Assembly (NCBI GenBank): GCA_050249535.1
Contig: JBFWQI010000001.1
Span: forward strand, 124,001 to 188,000
Direction of reading: 5' to 3'
DNA: 64,000 nt
Source of the DNA: JADJXM01 sp937967285
Lineage (GTDB): Bacteria; Acidobacteriota; Blastocatellia; RBC074
Below, in pieces: positions 11,988 through 24,857 of this stretch (position 1 is its first letter; every line of letters starts with the position of its first letter). The notes beneath the pieces are model-generated. The model searched no databases and was not told the origin of the DNA. It saw only the letters and a list, made by a program, of their open reading frames with translations. The position numbers were made by a program, and so were the translations under genes.

Positions 11988-14873
11988 TCACTTCAGACTG
12001 ACGACAACGCGATTAGCCTCAATTCCAGCTGCGGTAAGTATGATTTCAACTTCGCCGGACGGGGTGAGACCTGACGGTAATTCAAGGTTGATCTGGTCCA
12101 GTCCGACGAACTCGGGTTGTGGGCCGGAATAGAGGATCTCAGCCGTGAGACCGCCGATCGTCGCCGTGGTTGTATTGCCGGCGGATCGGATGCCGGTTCC
12201 GAACAGGACGAGGAAAAGCCTGCCCGTGCCGGTTTCGATCGGAACGGGGTCGAATCTGCCCGTCAGCGGGTTGAAAGCGGCAATCGGAAGTATCACCTGA
12301 GTGCCGTCGGCAATTACCCGCAGGGCGAAACCGGCTGCCACGCCTTTTCCGTCGGCATTGGCGGTGAAGAGCCCGGGCGAGACGGTGCCGAGAAAGATAT
12401 CTCCGATTGATTCCGAGCCATATCCATTAATAACTCGAAGTCTGGCGGGACCCGATGCGAGCGCCGGAGGGACGTGGAAGTTGATCTGTCTCGGTGAGAC
12501 GAAGAAGAGCGGAACCGCGACGGACGTTCCCAATGAATCCTCGATAAATGCTCCGGCGCCGAGCAGCGCGGTCGGAAGCGGAATCGTCGTGGCGGACTCT
12601 GTTCCGGGAGCGAGCGGACTGCCGAAGATCGCGGAGATCGAGTCTGCGGCGATAATTGCTCCCCCGTAATTCGCCGCCGAAACGGCAGTCACAGCGCCTG
12701 AGCTGATCATGACATTCTGAGCGCGGGATTCTCGCCCATCGCTGTCGATCGCGTAAATTATCGCTCGTCCCGGAAAGAGATCGAACGGAAGATCGAAACC
12801 GATCTGAGTAGAAGAAGCGCTCCAACCCGGCAGCCCATCGGCTATCAGATGACGATAGAACCTGTTTCCGCTGTCGGTCTGCTCGATCACCGCCCGTAAT
12901 CCTGATGTCTTGTCGAATCGCCCGGTGATTGTGACCGGAGCGCCGGGAACGAACCCGGAGGTTGTATTGATCGCCTGGTAAGGTTTGAGGCGAGGTCCGC
13001 ACGGCGCGCAGTCGCCGGAAACCGTGAAGATCAGGTCGTTCGATTCAAGGCCGCTCGATCCGACGACGCGCAGTGCGGCATTCAATCCCGGCTCCAGATC
13101 GTGCGGCAGGTTGAATTCGATTCTCTCGGTCGACTGATTGTTGATCAACGCCGAATCGATCGACCAGATCTTCCTGACGTGGACGCCGTCGATCTGTTCA
13201 ATCACGATCCGGTTCCCGCTCGCGGCGAACCGCTTACCCGTGACGGCTACAGGGCTCCCCGGCTCCAGTTGCAGAGTCTGAAAAGTCGCGTCGAGCAGGC
13301 CGAAAGGATTGTCCACCGCGGGGCATTCCTCGCATCCGATCACTATCTCCTGGGCATTGGATTCGATACCGCGGGCATCCGTCACATAGACGCGCGCCGC
13401 TCCCGGACGCCTGCCCGGCGCCATCGAAAAGTTGATCTGCGTCGGAGATTCGTAAAAGAACAGACCGTTATCGCGCGGGAGCTCGAAATGAGATGCCGTC
13501 TGATCGAAGTGGACAGTGTTTCCGGCGGCCGAGAAAGGCGTCTCGGCGCTGTCGCAGCAGTTTGGGACATAGATCGAGATGACGCTGTCGGGATTGAGCC
13601 GGAAATCTGTCGTCCCCGTGCTGTTGAGGACTCCCCAGAAGGGAGGCGGTCGCCGGATCTGCGGGCATCCGCCGATCGGCGTCCACTGACCGCCTGCCAG
13701 GCGCGCTGAGAACGCATTGCCCGGCAACGTCGGGCTGAATTGACCGTCACGATGCCGGAAGAGCCCGAAATATTCAACGCCGACTCCCAGAAACGGAGCG
13801 TTGTCGAGAACCTGCCAGTAGATGGCGTATGAGGCATTGAACCCGTCCGGGGCCAGAATCGCATCGAAGACCTCGCTGACGTAATTCGCCGCGTTGCATT
13901 CGCCGTATCTGGCGCGCTCGAAGCCGAATTCGCCGAGGATGAAGTTCTCGGGACGCACTTCGGGGCGCTGCGTGTTGACCAGCGCCTGCGCCGTCTGAAA
14001 ATCCGACTTCAGCCGCGCCTTGAGACTCTCACCCGGCGAGTCGAGCTTGACGTCCAGACTCCGCCAGGCCGAATACGAGTAGTAATCCACCTCGACTCGA
14101 GGCGCGACGTAGTCGATGACGCACCGGTTGCCGAGCGGATCACCCCGCACAGGATCAGTGACCGGCGTTCCGCACGGCTGACCGGAGCTGAAACTCGTCA
14201 GAGTGTTGAACTCGAGCCCGGAATAGATCCGCGCCGCACTCGACGTATTCGCCTCGCGCGCCAGTGCGATGCCTTCGGCCCTCGAACGAATCCATTCGAC
14301 ATAGGCATCCCAGATCGAACGCTTGTTGGCATAGTATAAGATCGCGTTATCCCCCTCCCAGTTGAGAAGGATGAACGTCTTGCCCGCGAATGCGGGCTCA
14401 TTCAGCAGGTATTCTCCAAGCCGCCGGAATTCGTCGCGTTCTGCCGCATATTCCACGGCGCTGAAACCGTCGCTCCAGTTGTCGGACATATCGCCGAGGG
14501 TGTAGGCCGTCAATAGAATTGTATCGAAACGCGAATCCTTGAGCAGTTTGTCGAATGCCGGGCTGCGCGCGATCTCGACCAGATCGGTTACTCCCTCGGG
14601 CAGAACATGGTAGATGTCTGTGACCGGCAAGGCGATGCGGATCGTTCGTGTTCCGGTCTCGGCCACTTTTCCGGCTCCCCAGTTGAGCCTGTCGGTCGAT
14701 CCGTCGTTCGGAAAATTTGTCGAATTGACGTTCCAGTTGTAGACGCCGAAACGGGAGGCGACATTGGACGGCGGCAGCGGCACTGTTGACCCGCCTGGCG
14801 AAGCAGTACGGGAGGACTCGCCTGCCATCGAGATCACAACGATTAACGAGACGAGTTTTATTAAAGCTGACAT
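11988..14873 (-). CDS. Secreted glycosidase-like protein with TIGR03437 C-terminal domain
   Basis: 961 residues with a short N-terminal signal (about 1-20). Residues about 40-395 look like a TIM-barrel glycoside hydrolase: 'FGVYNWNVN' at the start, 'ILLNWEGDN' with Glu173 in the place of an acid/base, 'FILGEFGFER' with Glu315 in the place of a nucleophile, and 'YAIYWQVLDN' with an end-of-barrel tryptophan. Two IPT/TIG-like segments with Cys pairs follow (about 410-690), then the acidobacterial TIGR03437 domain ('VSAANY', 'FFVSPRQINFHVP', 'FGTGIR', 'GLDQINLELPSGL'). Starts 20 bases after the 1933-aa gene's stop, so very likely co-transcribed from 20797-20823. Substrate is unknown, and enzyme activity is inference from motif placement. 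Confidence 0.75.
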   Translation of the reverse strand: MSALIKLVSLIVVISMAGESSRTASPGGSTVPLPPSNVASRFGVYNWNVNSTNFPNDGSTDRLNWGAGKVAETGTRTIRIALPVTDIYHVLPEGVTDLVEIARSPAFDKLLKDSRFDTILLTAYTLGDMSDNWSDGFSAVEYAAERDEFRRLGEYLLNEPAFAGKTFILLNWEGDNAILYYANKRSIWDAYVEWIRSRAEGIALAREANTSSAARIYSGLEFNTLTSFSSGQPCGTPVTDPVRGDPLGNRCVIDYVAPRVEVDYYSYSAWRSLDVKLDSPGESLKARLKSDFQTAQALVNTQRPEVRPENFILGEFGFERARYGECNAANYVSEVFDAILAPDGFNASYAIYWQVLDNAPFLGVGVEYFGLFRHRDGQFSPTLPGNAFSARLAGGQWTPIGGCPQIRRPPPFWGVLNSTGTTDFRLNPDSVISIYVPNCCDSAETPFSAAGNTVHFDQTASHFELPRDNGLFFYESPTQINFSMAPGRRPGAARVYVTDARGIESNAQEIVIGCEECPAVDNPFGLLDATFQTLQLEPGSPVAVTGKRFAASGNRIVIEQIDGVHVRKIWSIDSALINNQSTERIEFNLPHDLEPGLNAALRVVGSSGLESNDLIFTVSGDCAPCGPRLKPYQAINTTSGFVPGAPVTITGRFDKTSGLRAVIEQTDSGNRFYRHLIADGLPGWSASSTQIGFDLPFDLFPGRAIIYAIDSDGRESRAQNVMISSGAVTAVSAANYGGAIIAADSISAIFGSPLAPGTESATTIPLPTALLGAGAFIEDSLGTSVAVPLFFVSPRQINFHVPPALASGPARLRVINGYGSESIGDIFLGTVSPGLFTANADGKGVAAGFALRVIADGTQVILPIAAFNPLTGRFDPVPIETGTGRLFLVLFGTGIRSAGNTTTATIGGLTAEILYSGPQPEFVGLDQINLELPSGLTPSGEVEIILTAAGIEANRVVVSLK

Positions 14874-14892
14874 TATTCTGGCCGACTGTTTG

Positions 14893-17800
14893 TCATTTGA
14901 TTGTGACGGATACTGAATTGGCCGATTTCCCGGCGACCGTCAATTCGACGACAGCTTCACCGATGCCCGACAGGTTGCGCGGAAGGCGGAGGTTGACCTG
15001 ATCGAGCCCTATGAAGCCGCCCTGGTCTCCGGCATACAGGACCTCGGTATCCAGCCCGGCTATGCGCGCCTGCACAGTTTGTAAAGAGGGGCGGCCTCGA
15101 ATGCCCGTTCCGAAGAGAATCAGAATCAACTGATCGGTAGGAGGCCCCATATCGATCGGTAGCGGGACGAATCTGTTGAGGGACGAATCGTAGGCCGAGA
15201 CCGGCTCATAGACCTGACTGCCGTCCAGTCGCACACGTAAAACGAGCGCCGCGGCCACGCCCAGACCGTTCGCGTTGGCTGCAAATATCGCCGGCGCGAC
15301 GTAATCGATCCGGGAAGTCCCCGCGGCGATCTCCCCTCTCTCATTGGTGATAATGATCGTTGCGTTGCCAGGATATGTTTCATACGGGACAAAAAAGTTG
15401 ATCTGATTCGGCGAGACGAAAAACAAGGGAGCCTGTCGCTCCGCCTGTAAGTAATCCCTGATGACCACGGTCGAACCGCCTAGAGAAACCGGGAGGGGAA
15501 GTGATGATGCAACTTCGATGGAACTTGACAGATCAGGGCCGAATCCAGCCACGATCGAACCCGGTGCCAGCGTCTCGCCAAGAAAACTGGCAGCAGAGAC
15601 GGTGGCGACCAGTGGAAAGTTGGTTATCTTCATCTCCACGATCCGATGATTCAGCAGATCGGCCAGAAAAATCCTGCCGGATTCGCTGATCGCCATGCTT
15701 CTAAGTCCTCTAATTGGATTTATTTGATCGTTCAATGGCAGGGAATCGCCGTCCGTGGGTTGAATCGAGTAGAGCCTGCCATCCGGCAGAACCTTCCTGA
15801 TCGAGCTGCCGCGTTCCTCGATGATATAGAAATTCCCCTCCGGATCGAATGAGATCGATACGGGTCGGTTGAGCCTGAATCTGGTGGCCGGATCGCCGTC
15901 AACTCCCGAACCTGATGCTGAGCCGGCAAAGTTTGTAATCGTTCCGTCCGGAGTCGCCCGCCTGATGAATCCGGTCTCGCTGTCGGCGATGTAGAGATTG
16001 CCCGATCCGTCGAAAGTCAGGCCTTCTGGAGTGTTCAGCCTGATTTCGCCCGGTGTCTGATCGAAAGTCGAGCCCGGTATGCCGTTTCCTGCGACCGTCG
16101 TAACGACGCCGGATTGAGCATCGATCTTCCTGACACGATGGGTGCCGGAATCGGAGAAATAGATATTGCCGGCTGAATCGATGGCCAGGCCTGTCGGAGC
16201 GTTGAGGTTCGATTCCAGTGCCTGAGCGCCGTCGACTCCGAATCCCGAAAACCCAGTCCCCGCAATGATCTCGAGTATGCCGCCGGCGGTGATTCGGTAT
16301 ATTCGATGGTTCCCGGCATCCGTGAAATAGACGCTGCCGCCTGCGTCGATGCACAGACCTCTCGGATCGTTCAATTCAGCTTCGACGGCCGGTCCGCCTG
16401 CGCCATTAGTTCCGATCTCTCCGTTACCGGCGATTGTCCGGACGATGCCGGCGGGAGTAATTTTGCGGATTCGATGGTTGCCCGAGTCTGAAACATAGAG
16501 GTTCCCGTTTCGATCGGTTGCGACGATCGAGGGCAGCATGAATTTGGACGCCGGGCGGTCGCCGTCCATGAATCCAGCCTGCTTTCTGATGCCCGCAAAG
16601 TTTACGAGCGAATATGGTGAAACATAATTGATGACTATCCCTGCGGTGGCGGAATTGCCGTGGACATCCCAGGCCGTAATGGTGATCGCGTTTAGCCCCG
16701 GTTTGAGGCTGGGAACCAGCGCCGTCCATTGAGGAGCAAAGCCGCCGGCGGTCCCGCTGCCGCCACGATCGTTTGCCCAGGTCACATGGGTGATGAAGTG
16801 GTTGTCCGTGGCGATCACATTGATACCGATACTGGAATTCTGCGTGGAATAGCTTGCGCCGGAAGTGACCGGGTTGATTATAGTGATTGTCGGCACCGTC
16901 GAGTCTGAATCTGGCACCACCATAAGCCTGCTGATCTGATTGGTATTTATCTGCGCCGCGAAAAGATCCCCGGAAGCAGTCTTTGCCAGACCGTATGGGG
17001 AGATCAGCCTGGCAACCGTTCTGATGATCCCGTCCGGAGTTATCCGCCGAATTCGATTGTTTCCGTAGTCTGCGATCAGGATCGATCCGTCATCCTCGAT
17101 TAGCAGGCTGGCAGGAGACGAGAGGCGTGCCGAGAAGGCTGGCCCTCCGTCGCCTCCGATCCCGCTGCCAGAACCACCTGCAATCGTTGTGATGATCCCG
17201 TCCGTTCCCACCCGTCTGATCCGGCTGATGGCCAACTGCGCGATCAGCATATTCCCCTGGGCGTCGAAGACCATGTCAGCGGGATAAAGCACCCCAGCAT
17301 CTGTCGCCGGGCCGCCGTCTCCGCCGACCGAGGAGCCTCCGTTCCCGGCTATCGTCGAGATCGTCCCGTCCAAGGCGATTTTCCTGATGCGGTTATTGCT
17401 GAAATCGGCGATAAATAGGTTGCCGGTCGTGTCGAAAGCCAGGCCGATCGGGAAAGACAGCTCCGCATCTATTGCCGGTCCGCCGTCGCCGCTGAAACCG
17501 CCGGGGCCTTTACCGGCGATGGTTCTGATGATGCCATTCGTATCGATCTGCCTTATCCGGTTATTGGCTGAGTCGGCGATGAGGAGATTGCCCCGGCCAT
17601 CGAAGACGATATCCGACGGATCGTTCAGCCGGGCGGCGATTGCCGGCCCCCCGTCGCCGCTGAAACCCGGCTGCGATCCTCCCGCGACGGTAGTTATGAT
17701 CCCGCCGGGAGTGATCTTCCGGATTCTGTGCTGGTGCGCGACATAGAGGTTGCCGGCAGCATCGAAAGCCAGTCGTTTGGGAGTTGTAATTTGAGTAAGG

Positions 17801-20694
17801 AGAGCCTGACCGCCATCCGACTGGTAAGGCGGAGCGGTCTTTCCGGCGATCGGCACAGGGTAGTAGGCCGGCCTTCTGATGACCGTCAGTACATCGCTCG
17901 AACTGTTGCCCGAGGCGTCGGTCGCCGTGACTGTAATCTTCGTCACGCCATAGCGGATTGTGGTCGGTCCGGAGGACCAGTTGCCGAACGGCCCGATCCC
18001 TCCCAATCTCGATTCGCTGTCGATGTTATCGACGGACATACTTAGGGACGCGAGACCGAGGTCATCCGATGATGTCCCTTTTAGGATGATAAAGTCTTCA
18101 TCGAGTTCGATGACCGGATCCGAAGTCGGGCTGGTGATCTGAATCGACGGAGGCGTCGTATCAATCAGGGTATCTTGTCTGATCGTCAGCGATCGGCCGG
18201 CTATCGTGACAGTGCCGGTTCGCCGGGAAGTGGACCTGTTCTCGCTGATGACGATTTCAGCCTTTCCGCTTCCGCTCACGCCGCCGGTTACGGTGATCCA
18301 GGGATCGTTGCTGCGAGTCGTCCAGGCGCAGGCCCCCCCCTCGGCGACGATATCGATCATCTCCAGGGCGCCCACGCCTGCCGCATTCAACTCTGGTTTG
18401 GATAACCAGAACCTGCAGGCCTGCTCAGATGTCTTGATTCGCCAGGCCCCTCGCCCGTGGGTGAAGACGGTCAGGAACATGCTTCCATTTGAGTAGTGGA
18501 ATACGAGCGCGACTACCGGTGCGCGTGGCAGTCCCTCAGCGACCGACCAGCTTCCGCCACCGACCTGTGAGACGAACAGACCGGAGTCCGTGCCGGCGAA
18601 TATTCTTTGAGGATGGTTCGGATCTACAGCGATACAGTTCACCGGGATGTCGGGCAGCCGGTCATTGCCTGTACCGTCGATGCTCTGCCAGGCAGCACCT
18701 CCGTTGATGCTCTTCCAGAGATGGCTTCCGCCGAATGTCGAGTAGGTTGCATAGGCGATCTGTTCATCGTTCGGATCGAAGACCAGCCCGGAAATGTAAC
18801 CGGATCTTGGCGTCGCTGAAAACCACGAAGGTTGATCAGTTGAAATGCCATCGCTTGTCCGGAGGATCGATCCGGAAGTCGTTCCAACAAGAACGCGATT
18901 CGAATTGGTCCGAGCCGCCGCAATTGCGGATGGCGCCGCGAATCCTGTCTGAGGGGATACGTTGATCCATGAAGCCGCGGCGTTTTCTGACCTGATGATC
19001 CCAAAAAGGCCGGCCCAGATTCTGCGGCTGTCGCTCGGGTCGAGCAGGATCGGCCAATAATGCTGGAATGCGTAACTGACCTTCGGCAATCCGGTCCCGG
19101 CGGCAATGAATCGGGCTCCTCCATCCGATGATTTGAACGGATAAGCCGGCACCGGATCATAATCGTTGAACACGGAAGCGTATACGATGCGTGATTCCGC
19201 AGGTTCAACCGCGATCGATCCGATAATGCCAGGGAGCAGTCTCTCCCATCCGTCAGGTCCCGCTGCATCCGATCCTTTCAGCAGACCCTCCCCCTGAGTG
19301 CCGCCGAAATAGATCGAACCGTCTTCATTCACCGCTCCGGAGTTGAAAAGTGTGACATTGTAATCGTTGTTCAGTGATCGCCAGTGAATAGAACCGTTTG
19401 AGGGATCGCAGGGCGCAGTGCTGCCTTGAGCCGTCGTCGCCAGTGAATCGTCGGTCTTCCAGATACCACCGTCATTGGAGACAAGCATTTCCCGCCTGGT
19501 CATTCCGTCATAATCGGGCGGAAACGCGATGGCATGCTGATTGGCGGGGACAAATTGGGGCTTGTCCCGGTCGGCGCGTGAATATGAAGCCAGCCCCCAG
19601 TTGGCCCCGCCATCATCCGATCGAAAGAGATCGACGCCGCCGGCCCAGATACGATCAGGATTGACCGGATCAACCGCGAACGCCCCGGCGTACCACCCGA
19701 TGTTGTTTAACCTGCTTATTCCCCTTCCACACTCAGTACTGAAAGCTGTCAAACTGTCAGAGAGAATCGAACCGCCCAGGGTCCCGTTCGGTCTGGAAGG
19801 AATGACGGGCACGGTTCGCAACTCCCATGTTTCAACGTCGCCGCTCTTGACCGACCGGAACACTCCCAGCAGATGGCTGTCCGGCTTTTCGCCCCCGCTT
19901 CCGCTGTATGCCGAGAGAGCATAAATGATGTTCTGATTCGATGGTGCTATGGCCAGGGTGGTCCTGCCAAGAGGTTCGTCGCGAAAGACGGGTTCCCATT
20001 GCGATGCCCCCTCGCCCGCCGTATTTCGAAAGATGCCGCCAGACTGTTTGCCGCACGATGCGAAGATGAAGTCCGTCTGCTTGTCGGTCCGGATTGCCAG
20101 ATCCTGGCAGCCGCCGTAGTCAGGATAACTGTGAACCTGGGTCCATAAACCGCCGCCGTCGAGACTGCGCCAGACGCCGGTTTGCGTCGCAGCATAGATC
20201 CGTCCGCTGTTGTTCGGACTGATCACGATATCGTTGACATAATGGAAATCAGAGGTCAGCGTCGCTTCGAGCAGCGTCCATGAAGCTCCCCCATCGATCG
20301 ATTTGAATATTCCCGTGCCGCGCCTGGCATCGATATTGATGAAACCTTCGCCGGTTCCAGCGTAGAGGATATCCGGGGCATTTCGATCGATGGCCAGCGA
20401 ATTGAAGGCGAGACTGGGCAGCTTATCCGTCAGTGGAACCCAATTATTTCCGCCGTCGATCGTCTTCCAGACGCCGCCGCTGGATGCCGCGGCATAGATC
20501 GTCATCGGATCGGTCGGATGAAAAATCAGCTCCCGCGTCCTTCCGCCTGAACTGTTCGGTCCCAGTTCGGTCCATTGCTCGGCGATCATCGACTGGCCGC
20601 CGGCGGCAACCGCCGCAATCAACTTAACTGATATGAGAGCCAAACCGATCAGCATTGCCGCCGGGATGGAAATCGGGCTGAATGACCTATTCAT
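14893..20694 (-). CDS. Giant secreted BNR/BACON/NHL propeller protein, TIGR03437 C-terminus
   Basis: 1933 residues. Signal peptide about 1-30; then roughly 720 residues of sortilin/BNR-type propeller repeats ('GGVWKTIDGGNNW', 'GIFKSIDGGASW'); a BACON domain ('CRFWLSKPELN' to 'TVTIAGRSLTIRQ'); an Ig-like domain; a first set of six NHL blades ('GFSGDGGPAIAARLNDP' type); a second Ig-like domain; a second set of six NHL blades; and the TIGR03437 domain at the end ('VSAASF', 'FFVSPNQINFFVP', 'FGTGIRG', 'GLDQVNLRLPRNL'). No catalytic residues are evident, so a binding or scaffold role outside the cell is likely. First gene of the operon with the 961-aa protein. Same domain order as the gene at 40471. 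Confidence 0.85.
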   Translation of the reverse strand: MNRSFSPISIPAAMLIGLALISVKLIAAVAAGGQSMIAEQWTELGPNSSGGRTRELIFHPTDPMTIYAAASSGGVWKTIDGGNNWVPLTDKLPSLAFNSLAIDRNAPDILYAGTGEGFINIDARRGTGIFKSIDGGASWTLLEATLTSDFHYVNDIVISPNNSGRIYAATQTGVWRSLDGGGLWTQVHSYPDYGGCQDLAIRTDKQTDFIFASCGKQSGGIFRNTAGEGASQWEPVFRDEPLGRTTLAIAPSNQNIIYALSAYSGSGGEKPDSHLLGVFRSVKSGDVETWELRTVPVIPSRPNGTLGGSILSDSLTAFSTECGRGISRLNNIGWYAGAFAVDPVNPDRIWAGGVDLFRSDDGGANWGLASYSRADRDKPQFVPANQHAIAFPPDYDGMTRREMLVSNDGGIWKTDDSLATTAQGSTAPCDPSNGSIHWRSLNNDYNVTLFNSGAVNEDGSIYFGGTQGEGLLKGSDAAGPDGWERLLPGIIGSIAVEPAESRIVYASVFNDYDPVPAYPFKSSDGGARFIAAGTGLPKVSYAFQHYWPILLDPSDSRRIWAGLFGIIRSENAAASWINVSPQTGFAAPSAIAAARTNSNRVLVGTTSGSILRTSDGISTDQPSWFSATPRSGYISGLVFDPNDEQIAYATYSTFGGSHLWKSINGGAAWQSIDGTGNDRLPDIPVNCIAVDPNHPQRIFAGTDSGLFVSQVGGGSWSVAEGLPRAPVVALVFHYSNGSMFLTVFTHGRGAWRIKTSEQACRFWLSKPELNAAGVGALEMIDIVAEGGACAWTTRSNDPWITVTGGVSGSGKAEIVISENRSTSRRTGTVTIAGRSLTIRQDTLIDTTPPSIQITSPTSDPVIELDEDFIILKGTSSDDLGLASLSMSVDNIDSESRLGGIGPFGNWSSGPTTIRYGVTKITVTATDASGNSSSDVLTVIRRPAYYPVPIAGKTAPPYQSDGGQALLTQITTPKRLAFDAAGNLYVAHQHRIRKITPGGIITTVAGGSQPGFSGDGGPAIAARLNDPSDIVFDGRGNLLIADSANNRIRQIDTNGIIRTIAGKGPGGFSGDGGPAIDAELSFPIGLAFDTTGNLFIADFSNNRIRKIALDGTISTIAGNGGSSVGGDGGPATDAGVLYPADMVFDAQGNMLIAQLAISRIRRVGTDGIITTIAGGSGSGIGGDGGPAFSARLSSPASLLIEDDGSILIADYGNNRIRRITPDGIIRTVARLISPYGLAKTASGDLFAAQINTNQISRLMVVPDSDSTVPTITIINPVTSGASYSTQNSSIGINVIATDNHFITHVTWANDRGGSGTAGGFAPQWTALVPSLKPGLNAITITAWDVHGNSATAGIVINYVSPYSLVNFAGIRKQAGFMDGDRPASKFMLPSIVATDRNGNLYVSDSGNHRIRKITPAGIVRTIAGNGEIGTNGAGGPAVEAELNDPRGLCIDAGGSVYFTDAGNHRIYRITAGGILEIIAGTGFSGFGVDGAQALESNLNAPTGLAIDSAGNIYFSDSGTHRVRKIDAQSGVVTTVAGNGIPGSTFDQTPGEIRLNTPEGLTFDGSGNLYIADSETGFIRRATPDGTITNFAGSASGSGVDGDPATRFRLNRPVSISFDPEGNFYIIEERGSSIRKVLPDGRLYSIQPTDGDSLPLNDQINPIRGLRSMAISESGRIFLADLLNHRIVEMKITNFPLVATVSAASFLGETLAPGSIVAGFGPDLSSSIEVASSLPLPVSLGGSTVVIRDYLQAERQAPLFFVSPNQINFFVPYETYPGNATIIITNERGEIAAGTSRIDYVAPAIFAANANGLGVAAALVLRVRLDGSQVYEPVSAYDSSLNRFVPLPIDMGPPTDQLILILFGTGIRGRPSLQTVQARIAGLDTEVLYAGDQGGFIGLDQVNLRLPRNLSGIGEAVVELTVAGKSANSVSVTIK

Positions 20695-20796
20695 AATTTG
20701 AAAAAACTGGTTTGGCTGTTAGTCCGGAGATCGAAGGCGTTCAGGCAGGAACGGCCTCGATCTGATTTTCGGGGCGGAGGCTGTCGTCGGATGGAA

Positions 20797-20823
20797 ATTA
20801 TAGTTTTGATGCAGGCATGTCAA
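20797..20823 (-). promoter_or_regulatory. Promoter of the 1933-aa/961-aa operon
   Basis: Minus strand: -35 TTGACA (20823-20818), 15-base spacer, -10 TATAAT (20802-20797). Both hexamers are perfect but the spacer is short. Leader would be about 95 bases; no clear ribosome site precedes the ATG. Confidence 0.6.
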
Positions 20824-20842
20824 GATTAATATCCGGGACAAG

Positions 20843-20892
20843 CGAGGATGCGACTGGTCGATCGAAGGGACCGGTGACCAATCGCATCCTCG
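20843..20892 (-). terminator. Stem-loop after the acylase gene
   Basis: Arms 20843-20859 and 20876-20892 pair over 17 positions with one mismatch, loop 16 bases, 20 bases after the acylase stop on the minus strand. No T-run follows, so it may be a processing or attenuating hairpin and not a classical terminator. Confidence 0.5.
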
Positions 20893-20912
20893 ATGAGCTG
20901 TTTCGCGAGGGA

Positions 20913-24232
<3,320 letters not shown>

Positions 24233-24356
24233 GATTATTTCGGGCGGATATAACGGATTTCAGCATGAACATCAGGCTCTTAAACCTGAAGGGTAATGCG
24301 GAATCAGTCTAGAACAAATGAGGCGGGATTGAAAAGCTTTGGAGTGCTGCGCGCGT

Positions 24357-24854
24357 GCGCGCAGCTTTACCCCTGGCCTGAGGGACTGCGCACCCGAAAG
24401 ACTGAAGCGCGCAGCTTTTCCACTGGCCTGACGAAAATCAGCAATGACTGCGCACCCGAAAGACCGACGCGCGCAGCTTTACCCCTGGCCTGACGAAAAT
24501 CAGCGATGACTGCGCGCCCGAAAGACCAAAGCGCGCAGCTTTTCCACTGGCCTGCCGAAAATCAGCAATGACTGCGCACCCGAAAGACCGAAGCGCGCAG
24601 CTTTACCCCTGGCCTGCCGAAAATCAGCAACGACTGCGCACCCGATCGACCAAAGCGCGCAGCTTTTCCACTGGCCTGCCGAAAATCAGCAATGACTGCG
24701 CGCCCGAAAGACCGAAGCGCGCAGCTTTACCCCTGGCCTGACGAAAATTAGCAATGACTGCGCACCCGAAAGACCGAAGCGCGCAGCTTTACCCCTGGTC
24801 TGACGAAAATTAGCATTGGCTGCGCGCCCGAAGAACCGAAGCGCGCAGCTTTTC
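24357..24854. repeat. Tandem array of 62-bp hairpin units
   Basis: The word gcgcgcagct recurs with gcagct at 24361, 24411, 24473, 24535, 24597, 24659, 24721, 24783 and 24845, i.e. one 50-bp and seven exact 62-bp steps. Units alternate between 'tttacccctgg' and 'ttttccactgg' for six units, a 124-bp higher-order period, broken in the last pair. Each unit has arms CTGCGCRC and GCGCGCAG that fold to a hairpin with a loop of about 14 bases. The unit length is not a multiple of three and it is not coding. It begins right after the stop of the TonB receptor. Confidence 0.92.
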
Positions 24855-24857
24855 GAT

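Noticed and set aside
24357..24854. CRISPR-like regular repeat spacing
   Set aside because: The whole 62-bp unit is conserved including what would be spacers, and no cas gene is near. It is a tandem repeat array.
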